Shown one piece after another: positions 8,524-17,724 of a stretch of DNA of 64,000 nt. The notes below the pieces were generated by a model. The model did no database searches. It saw only the letters and a program-made list of their open reading frames with translations, and was not told the DNA's origin. Source of the DNA: Nitrospira sp. (GTDB taxonomy: Bacteria; Nitrospirota; Nitrospiria; Nitrospirales; Nitrospiraceae); the NCBI GenBank assembly GCA_024760525.1, contig CP060499.1, positions 3,679,501 through 3,743,500 on the forward strand, written 5' to 3'. Positions within the stretch are counted from its first letter, which is position 1. Each line of letters starts with the position of its first letter. The position numbers and the translations under genes were made by a program.

Positions 8524-9597
8524 TTAGGTTCCCGTTGCTTTGTGATCCTCAACCCTCCGCCCGATGACCTCATGCACCCCACCGGCCACCAGATGCTGAG
8601 CGAGGTTATAGAAGATGATCGGAACCATGACGCGAGGATAGGCGGCGAGGGCGAGCGAGGCCAATACCAGCCCGGTCCCGTTGTTATTCATCCCCAATCC
8701 ATACATGAGCGAGACCCGTTCGGCCTCATCAACCTTGAACAGTCGACTCAACCCATAGCCGGAGGAAAAAGCCGTCACACAGAGGCCGGTCGTGATGGCC
8801 AACGTCACCGCCAAAAAGTCGTAATCGTGGTCGGCCACGGCTTGAGGGAGCGACACTGATCCGTTCGAGTAGTTCAACAGCAGTAAGATGATCGAGTTCA
8901 TCAGTTTGATGAACGGCATGATGGCGGCGAGTCGGGCTTCAGGTATGACGCAACGCACACCCAGGCCAAGTAAGGAAGGCAACACGATCCAGAGACCGAG
9001 GAACGTCCCGGTCCCATAGGCCGCAAGATTATGTATGACCCGTTCATATTCCTCCGTGGCCATCTCTCCGAAGGCATACAACGCGATAGGCGTCAGGACG
9101 GGACTGAGGACCGTCGAAGCGAGGACTAGACCCAAGCTCAGCGCCAGATTCCCATTGGAGTTCTGAGCCCAGGCCGTCGAGGCTCCGGCAATCGGCATGG
9201 CTGCGACTAATGCCAACCCCACTAGGATGTGTTGAGCTTCCACCGGGTTGTGCCACAGCCGCATGATGAGGGTGACCAGGAAAATATACGCCAAGGGAAT
9301 GACGAGATTCGCGGTGAGTCCTGCAAACAGCATTCTTGTTTTTTGGCCCAGCGATCGGAGGTGCGAGGCTTTGACTCCCAATCCCGCGTTGAACATCAAC
9401 GTCGCCAGCAGGAGTAGGAGTAAGGAAACACGGAGCGTCTGGTTGAAAAGTGGGAGTTCACCGAACGTCAGATTGCGAATCCAGAGCCCGGCTGTGGGCC
9501 ATACGGCGGACAGCACGTAGGCACCGATCAAAAACCAGAGCAGGTGATGATGGATGAATTGGCTCAAGCCGAGGCAGTTGAAGTGGCGGCGATCCAT
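8524..9597 (-). CDS. BASS-family sodium-dependent transporter
   Basis: A 357-residue membrane protein with about ten hydrophobic segments, matching the bile acid:sodium symporter (SBF/BASS) fold. Recognisable elements are LATLMFNAGLGVKASHLRSLG near the third helix, ALVAAMPIAGASTAWAQNSNGNLALSLGL in the crossover region, and YGLGMNNNGTGLVLASLA towards the C-terminus, where small and polar residues line the sodium and substrate sites. Bacterial members carry organic anions, pantothenate or metalloid anions, and the sequence does not tell which. It is monocistronic and converges on the receiver gene. The C-terminal 25 residues are hydrophilic. Confidence 0.8.
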   Translation of the reverse strand: MDRRHFNCLGLSQFIHHHLLWFLIGAYVLSAVWPTAGLWIRNLTFGELPLFNQTLRVSLLLLLLATLMFNAGLGVKASHLRSLGQKTRMLFAGLTANLVIPLAYIFLVTLIMRLWHNPVEAQHILVGLALVAAMPIAGASTAWAQNSNGNLALSLGLVLASTVLSPVLTPIALYAFGEMATEEYERVIHNLAAYGTGTFLGLWIVLPSLLGLGVRCVIPEARLAAIMPFIKLMNSIILLLLNYSNGSVSLPQAVADHDYDFLAVTLAITTGLCVTAFSSGYGLSRLFKVDEAERVSLMYGLGMNNNGTGLVLASLALAAYPRVMVPIIFYNLAQHLVAGGVHEVIGRRVEDHKATGT

Positions 9598-9795
9598 GCG
9601 GGTCCAATCTTCATAGTGGTAAACGAGCGGAATCAGATCGAACGGGATGTCCCTCGCCTCCCATCCCCCTCATGCCAGATGCGTCTAGCATGCTACAGAA
9701 AGCGATGACTCTGTTGCTAGAAGTAGAGCTTCTGGCTCATCACGCCGGAGATAGGTATGTCTGGGAAAATCGAAACAGCTTGTCTCCGTTATGAC

Positions 9796-10134
9796 TTACA
9801 AGGTAATGCGGTTTTGGTCGCACTGTTCTACGACTTCTGCCAAGCGAGATTGAGTCGCTGCGTCAATCCGCGTGATTTCCCATCCTGCATGGAGACCGTC
9901 AGACCAGCGAACAATAGCCGATTCTATAAGGATGTGGCAGAGCTTCTCTCCGCTGCAAAGGGAGAGGAACACGATCGTTTCGTGCCCGACGGACATCGGG
10001 CGATCTCCCGTGGCGCGCCAGCCGGTTTGCGAAAGATCCCAGACTCTTCCATTGGTCCATATGGCTTCACTGGAGTACGAGAGGGTGCACTGCACGGGAG
10101 TTCGTAACGTCTGGCGAACGGCATACGGTTTCAT
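9796..10134 (-). CDS. PilZ-domain protein
   Basis: A 112-residue protein consisting of one PilZ-like beta barrel. The N-terminus has R-x6-V-Q-C and the second motif reads RVWDLSQTGWRA in place of the usual D-x-S-x-x-G, so the c-di-GMP-binding residues are only partly conserved. The C-terminal part HAGWEITRID matches the closing strand of the family. It is probably a cytoplasmic c-di-GMP receptor or a degenerate adaptor. No operon partner is seen. A second PilZ protein with a zinc ribbon is encoded at 49345. Confidence 0.65.
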   Translation of the reverse strand: MKPYAVRQTLRTPVQCTLSYSSEAIWTNGRVWDLSQTGWRATGDRPMSVGHETIVFLSLCSGEKLCHILIESAIVRWSDGLHAGWEITRIDAATQSRLAEVVEQCDQNRITL

Positions 10135-10350
10135 GACGTCACTCCTAAATGATGCCGTGAGATTCAGCTCATTTTCTATGATTAAATCTAGTAGAACTGG
10201 GCAAATGCGCCATGCCTCCTAAGAAGGGTAGAGGAGCGAGCACAAGTAGGGTGCGCGACATGTACATATCTCGGATTTCACTCTTGAAGATTAGTCCCGA
10301 CTCTCCTAACCTGGCAAATTTCCTATGTCCACCTGACGGAGGAAACAACG

Positions 10351-10431
10351 ATGCCGGAATCACAATATGAAGGACGGTCGATTACATTGAGGACCGACCA
10401 GCAGGAAGAATATGTGCAGTGTACCAGATGA
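10351..10431 (+). CDS. Possible 26-residue peptide
   Basis: A short frame whose ATG is preceded by GGAGGAAAC at good spacing. The 26-residue product is polar (MPESQYEGRSITLRTDQQEE and on to a C-terminal CTR). It may be a leader peptide, a truncated gene start or chance. The strong ribosome-binding site is the only support. Confidence 0.25.
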   Translation: MPESQYEGRSITLRTDQQEEYVQCTR

Positions 10432-10519
10432 ATTCTAGCGTAAGGTATGAGGGTCTTGCCACGATACGTTTGTGACCGCCCGAAAGCTCCGTGAGCCCGA
10501 TGACTTTCAGGAAGGGGGC

Positions 10520-10548
10520 TTGACAATAGATACTTGTATATGCAAATA
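10520..10548 (+). promoter_or_regulatory. MarR-type operator overlapping marR promoter
   Basis: TTGACA at 10520-10525 is followed by the dyad ATACTTGTATATGCAAATA (10530-10548), which falls between the -35 box and the likely start of transcription. The same element in reverse orientation occurs at 11048-11067 upstream of the efflux operon. This fits repression of both promoters by the MarR protein encoded between them. Confidence 0.65.
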
Positions 10549-10557
10549 TTGAGTATG

Positions 10558-11031
10558 ATGAATCCGGAAACAAAGAAACGGATGAATCGGGGCGAAGATA
10601 TCATTGATCAGATCGCGCGGGAGTGCCTGCTGATGCGCGTGCGCAAACTTGATCGTGTGCTGACGGGTATCTACGATGCTGAACTCAGGCCATTTGGCCT
10701 GAAGGCAAGCCAAACGAATCTTCTGGTTCTTATAGCAAAGGCTGGCCCCATTCGACGTATTGAGATTGGGAAGCGTCTGCAGCTCGACCCATCTACCCTG
10801 ACCCGGAATCTGAAGATCATGCTGACCAACGGTTGGATCCAAGAGGTTGCGGATGGGGAAGACGGCCGGGGCCTCCCAATACAGATTACGGTCCAAGGTC
10901 GTGACCTACTGCATCAAATCGGTCCGTCTTGGCGAAAGGCCCAAACTCGCACGGAGAAGTTTCTTGGAGATGAGGGCGCCACACTTATGCGAAAGCTTGC
11001 TGCGAATAGAGCTGAACTACCGTCACGGTAG
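10558..11031 (+). CDS. MarR-family transcriptional regulator of the efflux operon
   Basis: A winged-helix regulator of about 157 residues. The DNA-binding part is seen in LKASQTNLLVLIAKAGPIRR, IGKRLQLDPSTLTRNLKIM and the wing NGWIQEVADGEDGRGLPIQIT. MarR proteins are dimeric repressors released by small phenolic or drug-like ligands. Starts at TTG 10534 or ATG 10540 are possible but would lie inside the operator, so ATG 10555/10558 or ATG 10582 is more likely. Identical dyads flank the gene, one at its own promoter and one before the RND adaptor gene, which argues for autoregulation and control of the pump. Confidence 0.85.
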   Translation: MNPETKKRMNRGEDIIDQIARECLLMRVRKLDRVLTGIYDAELRPFGLKASQTNLLVLIAKAGPIRRIEIGKRLQLDPSTLTRNLKIMLTNGWIQEVADGEDGRGLPIQITVQGRDLLHQIGPSWRKAQTRTEKFLGDEGATLMRKLAANRAELPSR

Positions 11032-11040
11032 GACCTTTTT

Positions 11041-11067
11041 TTGACCGTATACTTGCATATACAAATA
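11041..11067 (+). promoter_or_regulatory. MarR-type operator upstream of RND operon
   Basis: TTGACC at 11041-11046 is followed by ATACTTGCATATACAAATA (11049-11067). The core TTGCATATACAA is the exact reverse complement of TTGTATATGCAA in the site at 10534-10545, so both sites present the same surface to a dimeric repressor. The adaptor start codon lies 40 bases further on. Confidence 0.65.
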
Positions 11068-11107
11068 CATGAGCTTGTCCCTAACCAACTTTCCCAAGGA
11101 GAACATC

Positions 11108-12268
11108 ATGAAACTCACTCGACACAGCCTTACTCGTCCCGCCACGTGGGTCGTTGGTGTCTTCCTTGTGGCATTGATGACCACCCTGGGATGTAACCAT
11201 CAAGACGAGCAACCCCGGCAGAGTTCCCGACCCGTGAAGGTCGTCCGAATCGGCGATGAGGCCACCGCAGGAGTGATGAGTTTCGCCGGGGAAGTACGGG
11301 CTCGATACGAGACAACCTTAGCTTTCCGGGTATCCGGCAAAATGATTCACCGTCTCGTTGAGGTGGGAGATCGCGTCCACAAAGGTCAGCGCTTAGCAAG
11401 GCTTGATTCCAACGATTATCAACTTGGAACGGACGCGTTGAACGCTCAGCTCAAATCCGCCCAGGCCGAACAGGATTTTGCCCGGGATGACCTGACACGT
11501 TATCGTGAACTCCTGAACCTGCGGGTCATTAGTTCAGCCGAGTTCGACCGGCATGAAACCGCGTACATCACCGCGCGGGAACGGGTCGCGGCGCTGAACG
11601 CGCAACTGAACCAAGCGACCAACCAACTACAGTACACCGATCTGCTGGCGGATCGGAACGGCGTGGTGACGGCGTTGGAAGCCGAGATCGGGCAGGTGCT
11701 GGCCGCCGGTCAACCGGTCGTCAAGCTGGCCCGGCTTGATGAGAAGGAAATCCATATCGATATCCCTGAGCAGCGCGTGGCGGAAATCGAACTCTATCAG
11801 AAAGTCCGCGTGACCTTGTGGGCCGGCGGCGACCGGCAAATCACGGCACGTATTCGCGAGATCGCGGCGGCGGCCGACCCGGCCAGCCGCACCTATCGCG
11901 TCAAGGCGACACTGCTTGAAGGGCAGGATGAAGCACGGCTCGGTAAGACGGCGACGGTGTGGATTCCGTTGACGACGCCACCTCGCATTGCCGTTCCACT
12001 CTCCGCCGTATTTACCCCTCAGAACGAGCCTGGACGGCCGCGTGTGTGGCTGGTGGACGAGCAGGCTGGCACGGTCAGATCCGTGCCGGTTCAGCTGGGC
12101 AAGGCACTGGACGGAGAGCGCATTGTCGTCGGGGGAGTCGGGTCCGGACAATTAGTCGTCAGCGCTGGGGTTCAGCGCCTGGCTGAGGGACAGGCGGTGC
12201 GGCTGCCGGAGCAGGTCGCAGCGGACATGCTAGCCTCCGTCGCCGAAAGCAAGGAGGATCGGCCATGA
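11108..12268 (+). CDS. RND efflux periplasmic adaptor lipoprotein
   Basis: A 386-residue membrane-fusion protein. ATG 11108 is chosen over an earlier in-frame start because AAGGAG precedes it and a lipoprotein signal peptide follows, with a lipobox ending TLGC. The mature protein has the adaptor order: barrel and lipoyl half (VRARYETTLAFRVSGKM, VEVGDRVHKGQRLARLDSND), a helical hairpin (about 110-165), the second lipoyl half (YTDLLADRNGVVTALEAEIG) and a beta barrel (DIPEQRVAEIELYQKVRVTL). Its stop codon overlaps the pump start by four bases, so the two are translationally coupled. It links the inner-membrane pump with the outer-membrane channel. Confidence 0.93.
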   Translation: MKLTRHSLTRPATWVVGVFLVALMTTLGCNHQDEQPRQSSRPVKVVRIGDEATAGVMSFAGEVRARYETTLAFRVSGKMIHRLVEVGDRVHKGQRLARLDSNDYQLGTDALNAQLKSAQAEQDFARDDLTRYRELLNLRVISSAEFDRHETAYITARERVAALNAQLNQATNQLQYTDLLADRNGVVTALEAEIGQVLAAGQPVVKLARLDEKEIHIDIPEQRVAEIELYQKVRVTLWAGGDRQITARIREIAAAADPASRTYRVKATLLEGQDEARLGKTATVWIPLTTPPRIAVPLSAVFTPQNEPGRPRVWLVDEQAGTVRSVPVQLGKALDGERIVVGGVGSGQLVVSAGVQRLAEGQAVRLPEQVAADMLASVAESKEDRP

Positions 12269-15200
12269 AAGATTTCAATCTGAGCGAGTGGGCACTCAAA
12301 CATCGCTCCATCACCGGTTTTTTCATGGCGCTGGTGCTGCTCGGTGGAATTGTCGCCTACGTCCAGCTGGGACAGCGGGAAGACCCAGCGTTCACCTTTC
12401 GGGTGATGGTTGTGAAAACCCTCTATCCTGGGGCCACCACGCTGGAAACAGAGCAACAGGTAACCGACCGCCTGGAAAAGAAAATCCAGGAACTGCCCAA
12501 TCTCGACTTCATCCGCAGCTACTCGAAGTCCGGCGAATCGGTCATTTTTATCACACCCCGTGAAGATACGCCGGCGAAAGAAATTCCCGATCTCTGGTAT
12601 CAGGTGCGCAAGAAGGTCGGGGACATCCGCATGAGCTTGCCACCCGGCATCGTCGGCCCTTTCTTCAATGACGAGTTCGGCGATACCTACAGCCTCCTCT
12701 ATGCCTTTTCCGGGGAAGGCTTCAGCTACGCCGAGCTGAAAGCTGCGGCAGATTCGGCTCGACAGCAGATCTTGCGCGTCAAGGATGTCGAGAAAGTCGA
12801 TCTCATCGGCGTCCAGGACGAAAAGATCTACGTCGAGTTTTCCGACAAGAAGCTGGCCGAACTGGGTATGGACCCCGCTGCGGTCGCTCAAGTACTCCAG
12901 GCGCAGAATAGCATGGTGCCGGCGGGAACAGTGTTTTCTTCACAGCGCAATCTCCCCATACGACTGACTGGCCCATTCGACTCGGTGGATAGCGTGGCGA
13001 ACCTGGCTGTACGTCTCGAAGGCCGGACTATCAGGGTCAGCGATTTCGCCAGGGTGACCCGTGGCTACACCGATCCGCCGGAATTCAAGATGCGCTTCAA
13101 CGGCAAGGACGCCGTCGGTCTCGGCGTGACCATGCACAAGAAAGGCGATGTGCTGGAGTTGGGCACAACGCTTGAAACCGCCATGACTCGGATCGAGGGA
13201 GAACTTCCGGTGGGCATCGAGGTCGAGCGGGTCGCCGATCAATCACACGTGGTCAACACGGCCATCGGCGAATTCCTGCGCACCTTTTTCGAGGCGCTGG
13301 CGGCGGTGCTGCTCGTCAGCTTCCTGAGTCTCGGATTCCGCACCGGCTCCGTGGTCGGGCTGACAGTGCCTCTGGTTCTGGCCGGAACGCTACTGTGCAT
13401 GTGGCTCTTGGACATGGAAATCCATCGCATCTCGCTGGGCGCCTTGATTCTCGGATTGGGTCTTCTGGTGGACGATGCCATGATTGCGATCGAGATGATG
13501 GCGCGCAAACTCGAAGAGGGGTGGGATCGGATGCGCGCCGCGACGTTTGCGTACCGTGCCACGGCCTTCCCCATGCTAACTGGTACGTTGATTACCATTG
13601 CCGGCTTCCTGCCGGTGGGCTTGGCGAGATCCCAAGCCGGCGAGTACACCGTGGCGATTTTTCAGGTCATGGCCATCTCGCTGTTCCTGTCGTGGATCGG
13701 TGCGGTGGTCTTCACACCCTATTTGGGCTTTCTGATGCTCAAAACCAAGGGCAAGGGGCACACACCCGGTCACGAGCTTTTTGACACGCCGTTCTATAAT
13801 CGTCTGCGCCGCTGGGTGGATCGCTGTGTGGAACATCGCAAGACAGTAATCATCGGCACGGTGGCGCTGTTCGGCGTCGGCGTCGCGACTTTGACCCAAG
13901 TCCCCGAACAGTTCTTCCCGCTATCCAATCGGCCCGAAGTTATCATCGACTTGTGGCTGCCGGAGGGCAGTGCGTTCGCGCAAACCGAAATGGTCGCCAA
14001 GCGCATGGAGGATTTGCTTGCCAAGGACGAGGACGTGATGAACTACGCGGCTTATATCGGCGGGGGGAGCCCAAGGTTTTTCCTGCTGATCGTGCAGCAA
14101 CTGGCCAATACCAACCTCGCCGAATTCGTGGTGATGACGCGTGACAACGTCGCCCGCGAACGAGTTATGCAACGCATCCGGCTGGCGTTCGCCACGGATT
14201 TCCCGGAAGTGCGCGGACGCGCCATGCGACTCAATGTCGGGCCACCGATGGATTATCCGCTCGTCTTCAGGGTGTTCGGTGAAGATCCCAAGATCGTTCG
14301 AACCATTGCCGATCGGGTGGCCGAGGTTGTGCGCGTCAACCCCAATACGGTGGATGTGAACGACGACTGGCACGATCGCATTCCTTCGGCTCGTCTCGTC
14401 CTCGATCAGGACAAGGCGCGTGCACTCGGCGTCTCGACTTTAAGCTTGTCGCAAGCCTTGCAAGCTCACTATACCGGAATTCCCGTGGGACAGTTCCGCG
14501 AGGACGACAAGCTCATCGACATCGTCTGGAGAGCGCAAAAGAACTTGCGCGGCGCCGCCGACGAGTTGCCCGATGTGGCAGTGCGAACGGCCAACGGCAA
14601 ATCGATGCCGCTGGCACAACTGGTCAAATCTGAAACCGTTTTCGAGGATGGCGTCCGTTGGCGCCGTAACCGCTTCGCGGCAATTTCAGTGCGGGCCGAC
14701 GTCGTAGACGGCATGCTCGCGCCCGATGTAGCCGCGCAGATCGTTCCGAAGCTCGAGCCCATCAAAGCCAGCCTCCCCGCCGGCTATTTCATCGAAACCG
14801 GCGCGGCCAAGGAAGACGCCTGGATCGCTCAGAAGTCGATCCTGATCTGGATTCCGCTGGTCGTGATTGTGACGCTCATCCTGCTCATGATGCAGTTGCA
14901 GAACCTGTCCCGAACGTTCCTGGTATTCGTCACGGCTCCTTTGGGTGTGATCGGGGCCGCATTCGCCCTATTGTCGTTCGGCGCTCCCTTCGGGTTCGTC
15001 GCCTTGCTCGGCATTATCGCCCTGGCCGGCATGATCATGCGCAACGCGGTGATCTTGGTGGATCAGATCGAGCAGGACGAAAAGGCCGGCCGGGATACCT
15101 GGACCGCCATCGTAGAATCGACCGTCCGGCGTTTCCGGCCCATTCTGCTGACTGCAGCAGCAGCTATCCTGGCGATGATTCCGTTGTCGCGCAACGATTT

Positions 15201-16848
15201 CTTCGGACCGCAGGCTATCGCCATCATGGGAGGACTCACGATCGCGACCTTCCTGACCGTGTTCTTCCTGCCCGCGTTGTATGCAGCCTGGTTTCGGGTC
15301 ACACGGAACGATGCTCATGCAGATGCGTCACCGGCAGAGTCCAATGACATTGTGGTTCCCAGGAATTCAGTAATGGTTGATGGAGCAACTGCCGTGACGA
15401 CCCGCTATTCACTACCACTCGTCGTCCTGACAATCGTCATGTTAGGGGGGTGTACACCGACGCGTGTGAGTGATCGGGTACAATTATCGACTCCGACGGA
15501 TTGGCATCATGCCCCAGTTGTTCAAGACAGTTCCAATCAGGCCGATCTCAAAGAATGGTGGCGAGGATTTCGCGATCCACTGCTGAACGAGTTGATCACC
15601 CAAGCATTAGCCGCCAACCACGATCTGAGAATCGCAACGGCTCGCGTTCGCGAGGCTAATGCGATGATCACTGTCGCGGAATCAGCCCTCTACCCCAGTA
15701 TTGATTTCTTTTCCTCGGGAGGTCGGGAAAAGCGAATTGACCGGATCATCGCAGTACCAGGGAGCGAGGGGATAAAGCTAATCACACCCACCGCGAATGT
15801 CATCACCGGTGGTCTTGCTGCACGATGGGAGGTCGATGTTTTTGGTGCGAGACATCTTGAGGCTGAGGCCACAGGTGCTCAGGCCGCTGGAACCGAAGAG
15901 GAACGGCATGGAGTACAGGTGGGATTGCTCGCTCAGGTGGCGACGAATTATCTGGAACTACGCGGTGCACAGGAACGGACTGCGATTCTGCGCGCAAACA
16001 TCGACATCCAACGGGAAAGGTTCAGAACTCTGCAGGCCTTTTATCATGCGGGTTTAACGAAAGAAACCGAAGTTTCCAGGCAGGAAGCCTTACTGCAGAG
16101 CACTGAAAGCGCCCTTCCGGGATTGAACGCAGCAGAGGTAACGTTGATCCATCGCCTCAGTGTGTTACTGGGCGAACCTCCGGCGAAATTGGAGAAGCGG
16201 CTTATTGCTGCAACAGGTCATCCTTCCGACCTGCCGGGTATCCCAAACATGTTGCCTTCAAGCCTCCTCCTACAACGGCCTGATCTGCGACTTGCGCAAA
16301 CCGAGGTGAGTGCGGCAGCGGCCAGCCTTGGTGCGGCGCGGGCCGATTTGTTCCCGAAGGTGGTGCTGTCGGCGAGCGGTGGGATTGGCGCACTGGCCAT
16401 CGGCGGATTTCCGACTCTGGTGGAGAGTGTGTATGCGCTGGGGGCGGGCCTCACGGCTCCGATATTCAATGCGGGACGCATTCGGGCTCACATCGCTGCC
16501 GCGGACGCACGCCTGGATCAAGTCGCGTCGAAGTACGAAAAAACCTTCCTCCTCGCCATGGAAGACGTGGAAAATGCCTTTCTCGCCCATTCCTCGTCGA
16601 AGGAGCGCCGCGAACAACTCGTGAAGGCCGAAACCGCAGCGGAGAAAACGTATCGCTCCTCCGAAGCCTTATATCAGAGGGGAGTGAGTGATTATTTATC
16701 CGTGCTGGATGCTCAACGCACCAAACTCTTAATCAACGACGAGCGCTCCAAGGCCGAGACGGCGGTGCGTGTAGCCTTGGTCTCCATCTATCGGGCCTTT
16801 GGCGGCGGCTGGTCAGGCGAACCTTCGTTGGGTCGGCCGCAGTCTTGA
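12265..16848 (+). CDS. RND efflux pump fused to NodT-type outer-membrane factor
   Basis: One uninterrupted frame of 1527 codons. Residues about 1-1015 are a complete RND transporter of the AcrB/HAE1 type, with the proton-relay aspartates 403-404 in LLVDDAMIAIEMMA. After a polar linker (about 1016-1036) comes a second signal peptide with lipobox MLGGC (Cys1063), then a TolC/NodT outer-membrane lipoprotein to the end (EWWRGFRDPLLNELITQALA; RPDLRLAQTEVSAAAASLGA). The halves belong in different membranes. Either signal peptidase II separates them, or the second half is started internally: in-frame ATG 15373 follows AGGAATT, and GTG 15394 follows GGAG. The downstream half is otherwise normal in length. 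Substrate unknown. Confidence 0.88.
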   Translation: MKDFNLSEWALKHRSITGFFMALVLLGGIVAYVQLGQREDPAFTFRVMVVKTLYPGATTLETEQQVTDRLEKKIQELPNLDFIRSYSKSGESVIFITPREDTPAKEIPDLWYQVRKKVGDIRMSLPPGIVGPFFNDEFGDTYSLLYAFSGEGFSYAELKAAADSARQQILRVKDVEKVDLIGVQDEKIYVEFSDKKLAELGMDPAAVAQVLQAQNSMVPAGTVFSSQRNLPIRLTGPFDSVDSVANLAVRLEGRTIRVSDFARVTRGYTDPPEFKMRFNGKDAVGLGVTMHKKGDVLELGTTLETAMTRIEGELPVGIEVERVADQSHVVNTAIGEFLRTFFEALAAVLLVSFLSLGFRTGSVVGLTVPLVLAGTLLCMWLLDMEIHRISLGALILGLGLLVDDAMIAIEMMARKLEEGWDRMRAATFAYRATAFPMLTGTLITIAGFLPVGLARSQAGEYTVAIFQVMAISLFLSWIGAVVFTPYLGFLMLKTKGKGHTPGHELFDTPFYNRLRRWVDRCVEHRKTVIIGTVALFGVGVATLTQVPEQFFPLSNRPEVIIDLWLPEGSAFAQTEMVAKRMEDLLAKDEDVMNYAAYIGGGSPRFFLLIVQQLANTNLAEFVVMTRDNVARERVMQRIRLAFATDFPEVRGRAMRLNVGPPMDYPLVFRVFGEDPKIVRTIADRVAEVVRVNPNTVDVNDDWHDRIPSARLVLDQDKARALGVSTLSLSQALQAHYTGIPVGQFREDDKLIDIVWRAQKNLRGAADELPDVAVRTANGKSMPLAQLVKSETVFEDGVRWRRNRFAAISVRADVVDGMLAPDVAAQIVPKLEPIKASLPAGYFIETGAAKEDAWIAQKSILIWIPLVVIVTLILLMMQLQNLSRTFLVFVTAPLGVIGAAFALLSFGAPFGFVALLGIIALAGMIMRNAVILVDQIEQDEKAGRDTWTAIVESTVRRFRPILLTAAAAILAMIPLSRNDFFGPQAIAIMGGLTIATFLTVFFLPALYAAWFRVTRNDAHADASPAESNDIVVPRNSVMVDGATAVTTRYSLPLVVLTIVMLGGCTPTRVSDRVQLSTPTDWHHAPVVQDSSNQADLKEWWRGFRDPLLNELITQALAANHDLRIATARVREANAMITVAESALYPSIDFFSSGGREKRIDRIIAVPGSEGIKLITPTANVITGGLAARWEVDVFGARHLEAEATGAQAAGTEEERHGVQVGLLAQVATNYLELRGAQERTAILRANIDIQRERFRTLQAFYHAGLTKETEVSRQEALLQSTESALPGLNAAEVTLIHRLSVLLGEPPAKLEKRLIAATGHPSDLPGIPNMLPSSLLLQRPDLRLAQTEVSAAAASLGAARADLFPKVVLSASGGIGALAIGGFPTLVESVYALGAGLTAPIFNAGRIRAHIAAADARLDQVASKYEKTFLLAMEDVENAFLAHSSSKERREQLVKAETAAEKTYRSSEALYQRGVSDYLSVLDAQRTKLLINDERSKAETAVRVALVSIYRAFGGGWSGEPSLGRPQS
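15373..15396 (+). promoter_or_regulatory. Candidate internal translation starts for the outer-membrane factor
   Basis: Inside the fused frame, ATG 15373 has AGGA eight to twelve bases upstream and GTG 15394 has GGAG at good spacing. Either would give a normal NodT-type lipoprotein with its signal peptide at the very N-terminus (TTRYSLPLVVLTIVMLGGC). Confidence 0.5.
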
Positions 16849-17048
16849 GATAACTGTGAGGTCATGTTGTCTCAACAAAGGGGTTCACCCCAAGTGTATG
16901 TGCTAAAAATCTTTAAAATAGCGCAACTTCCTCATAACCAATTGAATCAGTAGAAAGCCGCTAACACAACGATTTAGAAGATAAAACGGGGAAACCAGAG
17001 GAAATACAAGCCATTGATATAATTAAACATCTGCAACGTTTAACGCAA

Positions 17049-17111
17049 GGAGCCCCCAATTCTTTGACGTCCTTTGCACTCCAGGATCGAGCACTCCCGT
17101 CTCTATCCATT
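17049..17111 (-). repeat. Relic copy A of a small DNA-binding-like protein gene
   Basis: Read on the minus strand it encodes RDGSARSWSAKDVKELGAP. The DNA aligns with 18171-18233 (shared CTTTGACGTCCTT and CACTCCAGGA). The motif RSWS-x-KDVK resembles the start of small Myb/GcrA-like helix-turn-helix proteins, but the rest of such a protein is absent, so I read it as a gene remnant. Confidence 0.4.
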
Positions 17112-17121
17112 GTAGGTCGCC

Positions 17122-17143
17122 ACCGGCGATGGGCGCCGGTTTT
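17122..17143 (+). terminator. Rho-independent-like terminator
   Basis: ACCGGCG (17122-17128) pairs with CGCCGGT (17134-17140) around a five-base loop and is followed by a short T-run. It could end transcription from the RND operon 270 bases upstream or from an unannotated short RNA. Confidence 0.45.
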
Positions 17144-17263
17144 CACGTGCGAGTCGCATCTGCCGTGCCAGTTTCTCTGAAGCCAACGAGTGGTCGCCGC
17201 TTATGCCCTCAAGCGCTGAGCGGTTCTTACAAGGGATCCTCAGGACGTTATTACTCTCCTGAT

Positions 17264-17281
17264 CATGAGAAAATTCTCATG
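17264..17281. promoter_or_regulatory. Inverted repeat CATGAGAA-AA-TTCTCATG
   Basis: A perfect 8-bp inverted repeat with a two-base spacer. It resembles the 22-bp palindrome at 25512-25533 (both begin ATCATGA and end CATG with TTC inside). It sits upstream of the tiny membrane genes at 17491 and 17725. Confidence 0.35.
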
Positions 17282-17490
17282 TAGTTCTAACTCATCCCTC
17301 ATCTCCAGGTCTTAAGATAAAACCGAGCTACAAAATAATCGGTGTGGGAGTCCTTGCACTAGTGGTTACCGTGGTCTTCATCTGTAAGAAAAGTCAGCAG
17401 CCCTGACTGCAACTGGTCTTGTACAACGCGAAGGCCACAAAATAAGCAGATCCGCTGACTCAACCCGTCTAATCGTTGGCGGAGGTTCTC

Positions 17491-17568
17491 ATGGATATTC
17501 TTATTTGGCTTCTCATCGTCGCGCTGGGCTGGTTTGGATGGGTGGCGTTTCGTGACTCAGCAGGCTAG
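17491..17568 (+). CDS. 25-residue single-helix membrane peptide
   Basis: ATG 17491 is preceded by GGAGG at a spacing of six bases. The product is one membrane helix (DILIWLLIVALGWFGWVAF) with a short charged tail (RDSAG). Its tryptophan-rich helix and clear ribosome-binding site make it a likely real small protein. The function is unknown; size and layout recall accessory subunits of respiratory or transport complexes, but that is only analogy. Confidence 0.5.
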   Translation: MDILIWLLIVALGWFGWVAFRDSAG

Positions 17569-17724
17569 TGACCTTGTGCGTTCGCGGAAATCGTAACCCT
17601 GAAGCATTCGCCTTTTCGCATTCATTTTCGCAGAGTACGTCACCTACTCAGGATTCGGTATCACCCTGGGTTTGCTCGTGGTCAATGGGCCATAAGTTAC
17701 AGAAATGACATAGAGGAGGTTCAG

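Noticed and set aside
16931..16942. CTCATAACC resembling the tRNA fragment start as a second attachment site
   Set aside because: The match covers about ten bases and lacks the T-arm and acceptor strand, so it is probably chance.
17344..17406. Hydrophobic stretch reading VGVLALVVTVVFICKKSQQP
   Set aside because: It looks like a small membrane peptide, but its only possible start is GTG without a ribosome-binding site. Kept only as part of the note on this region.
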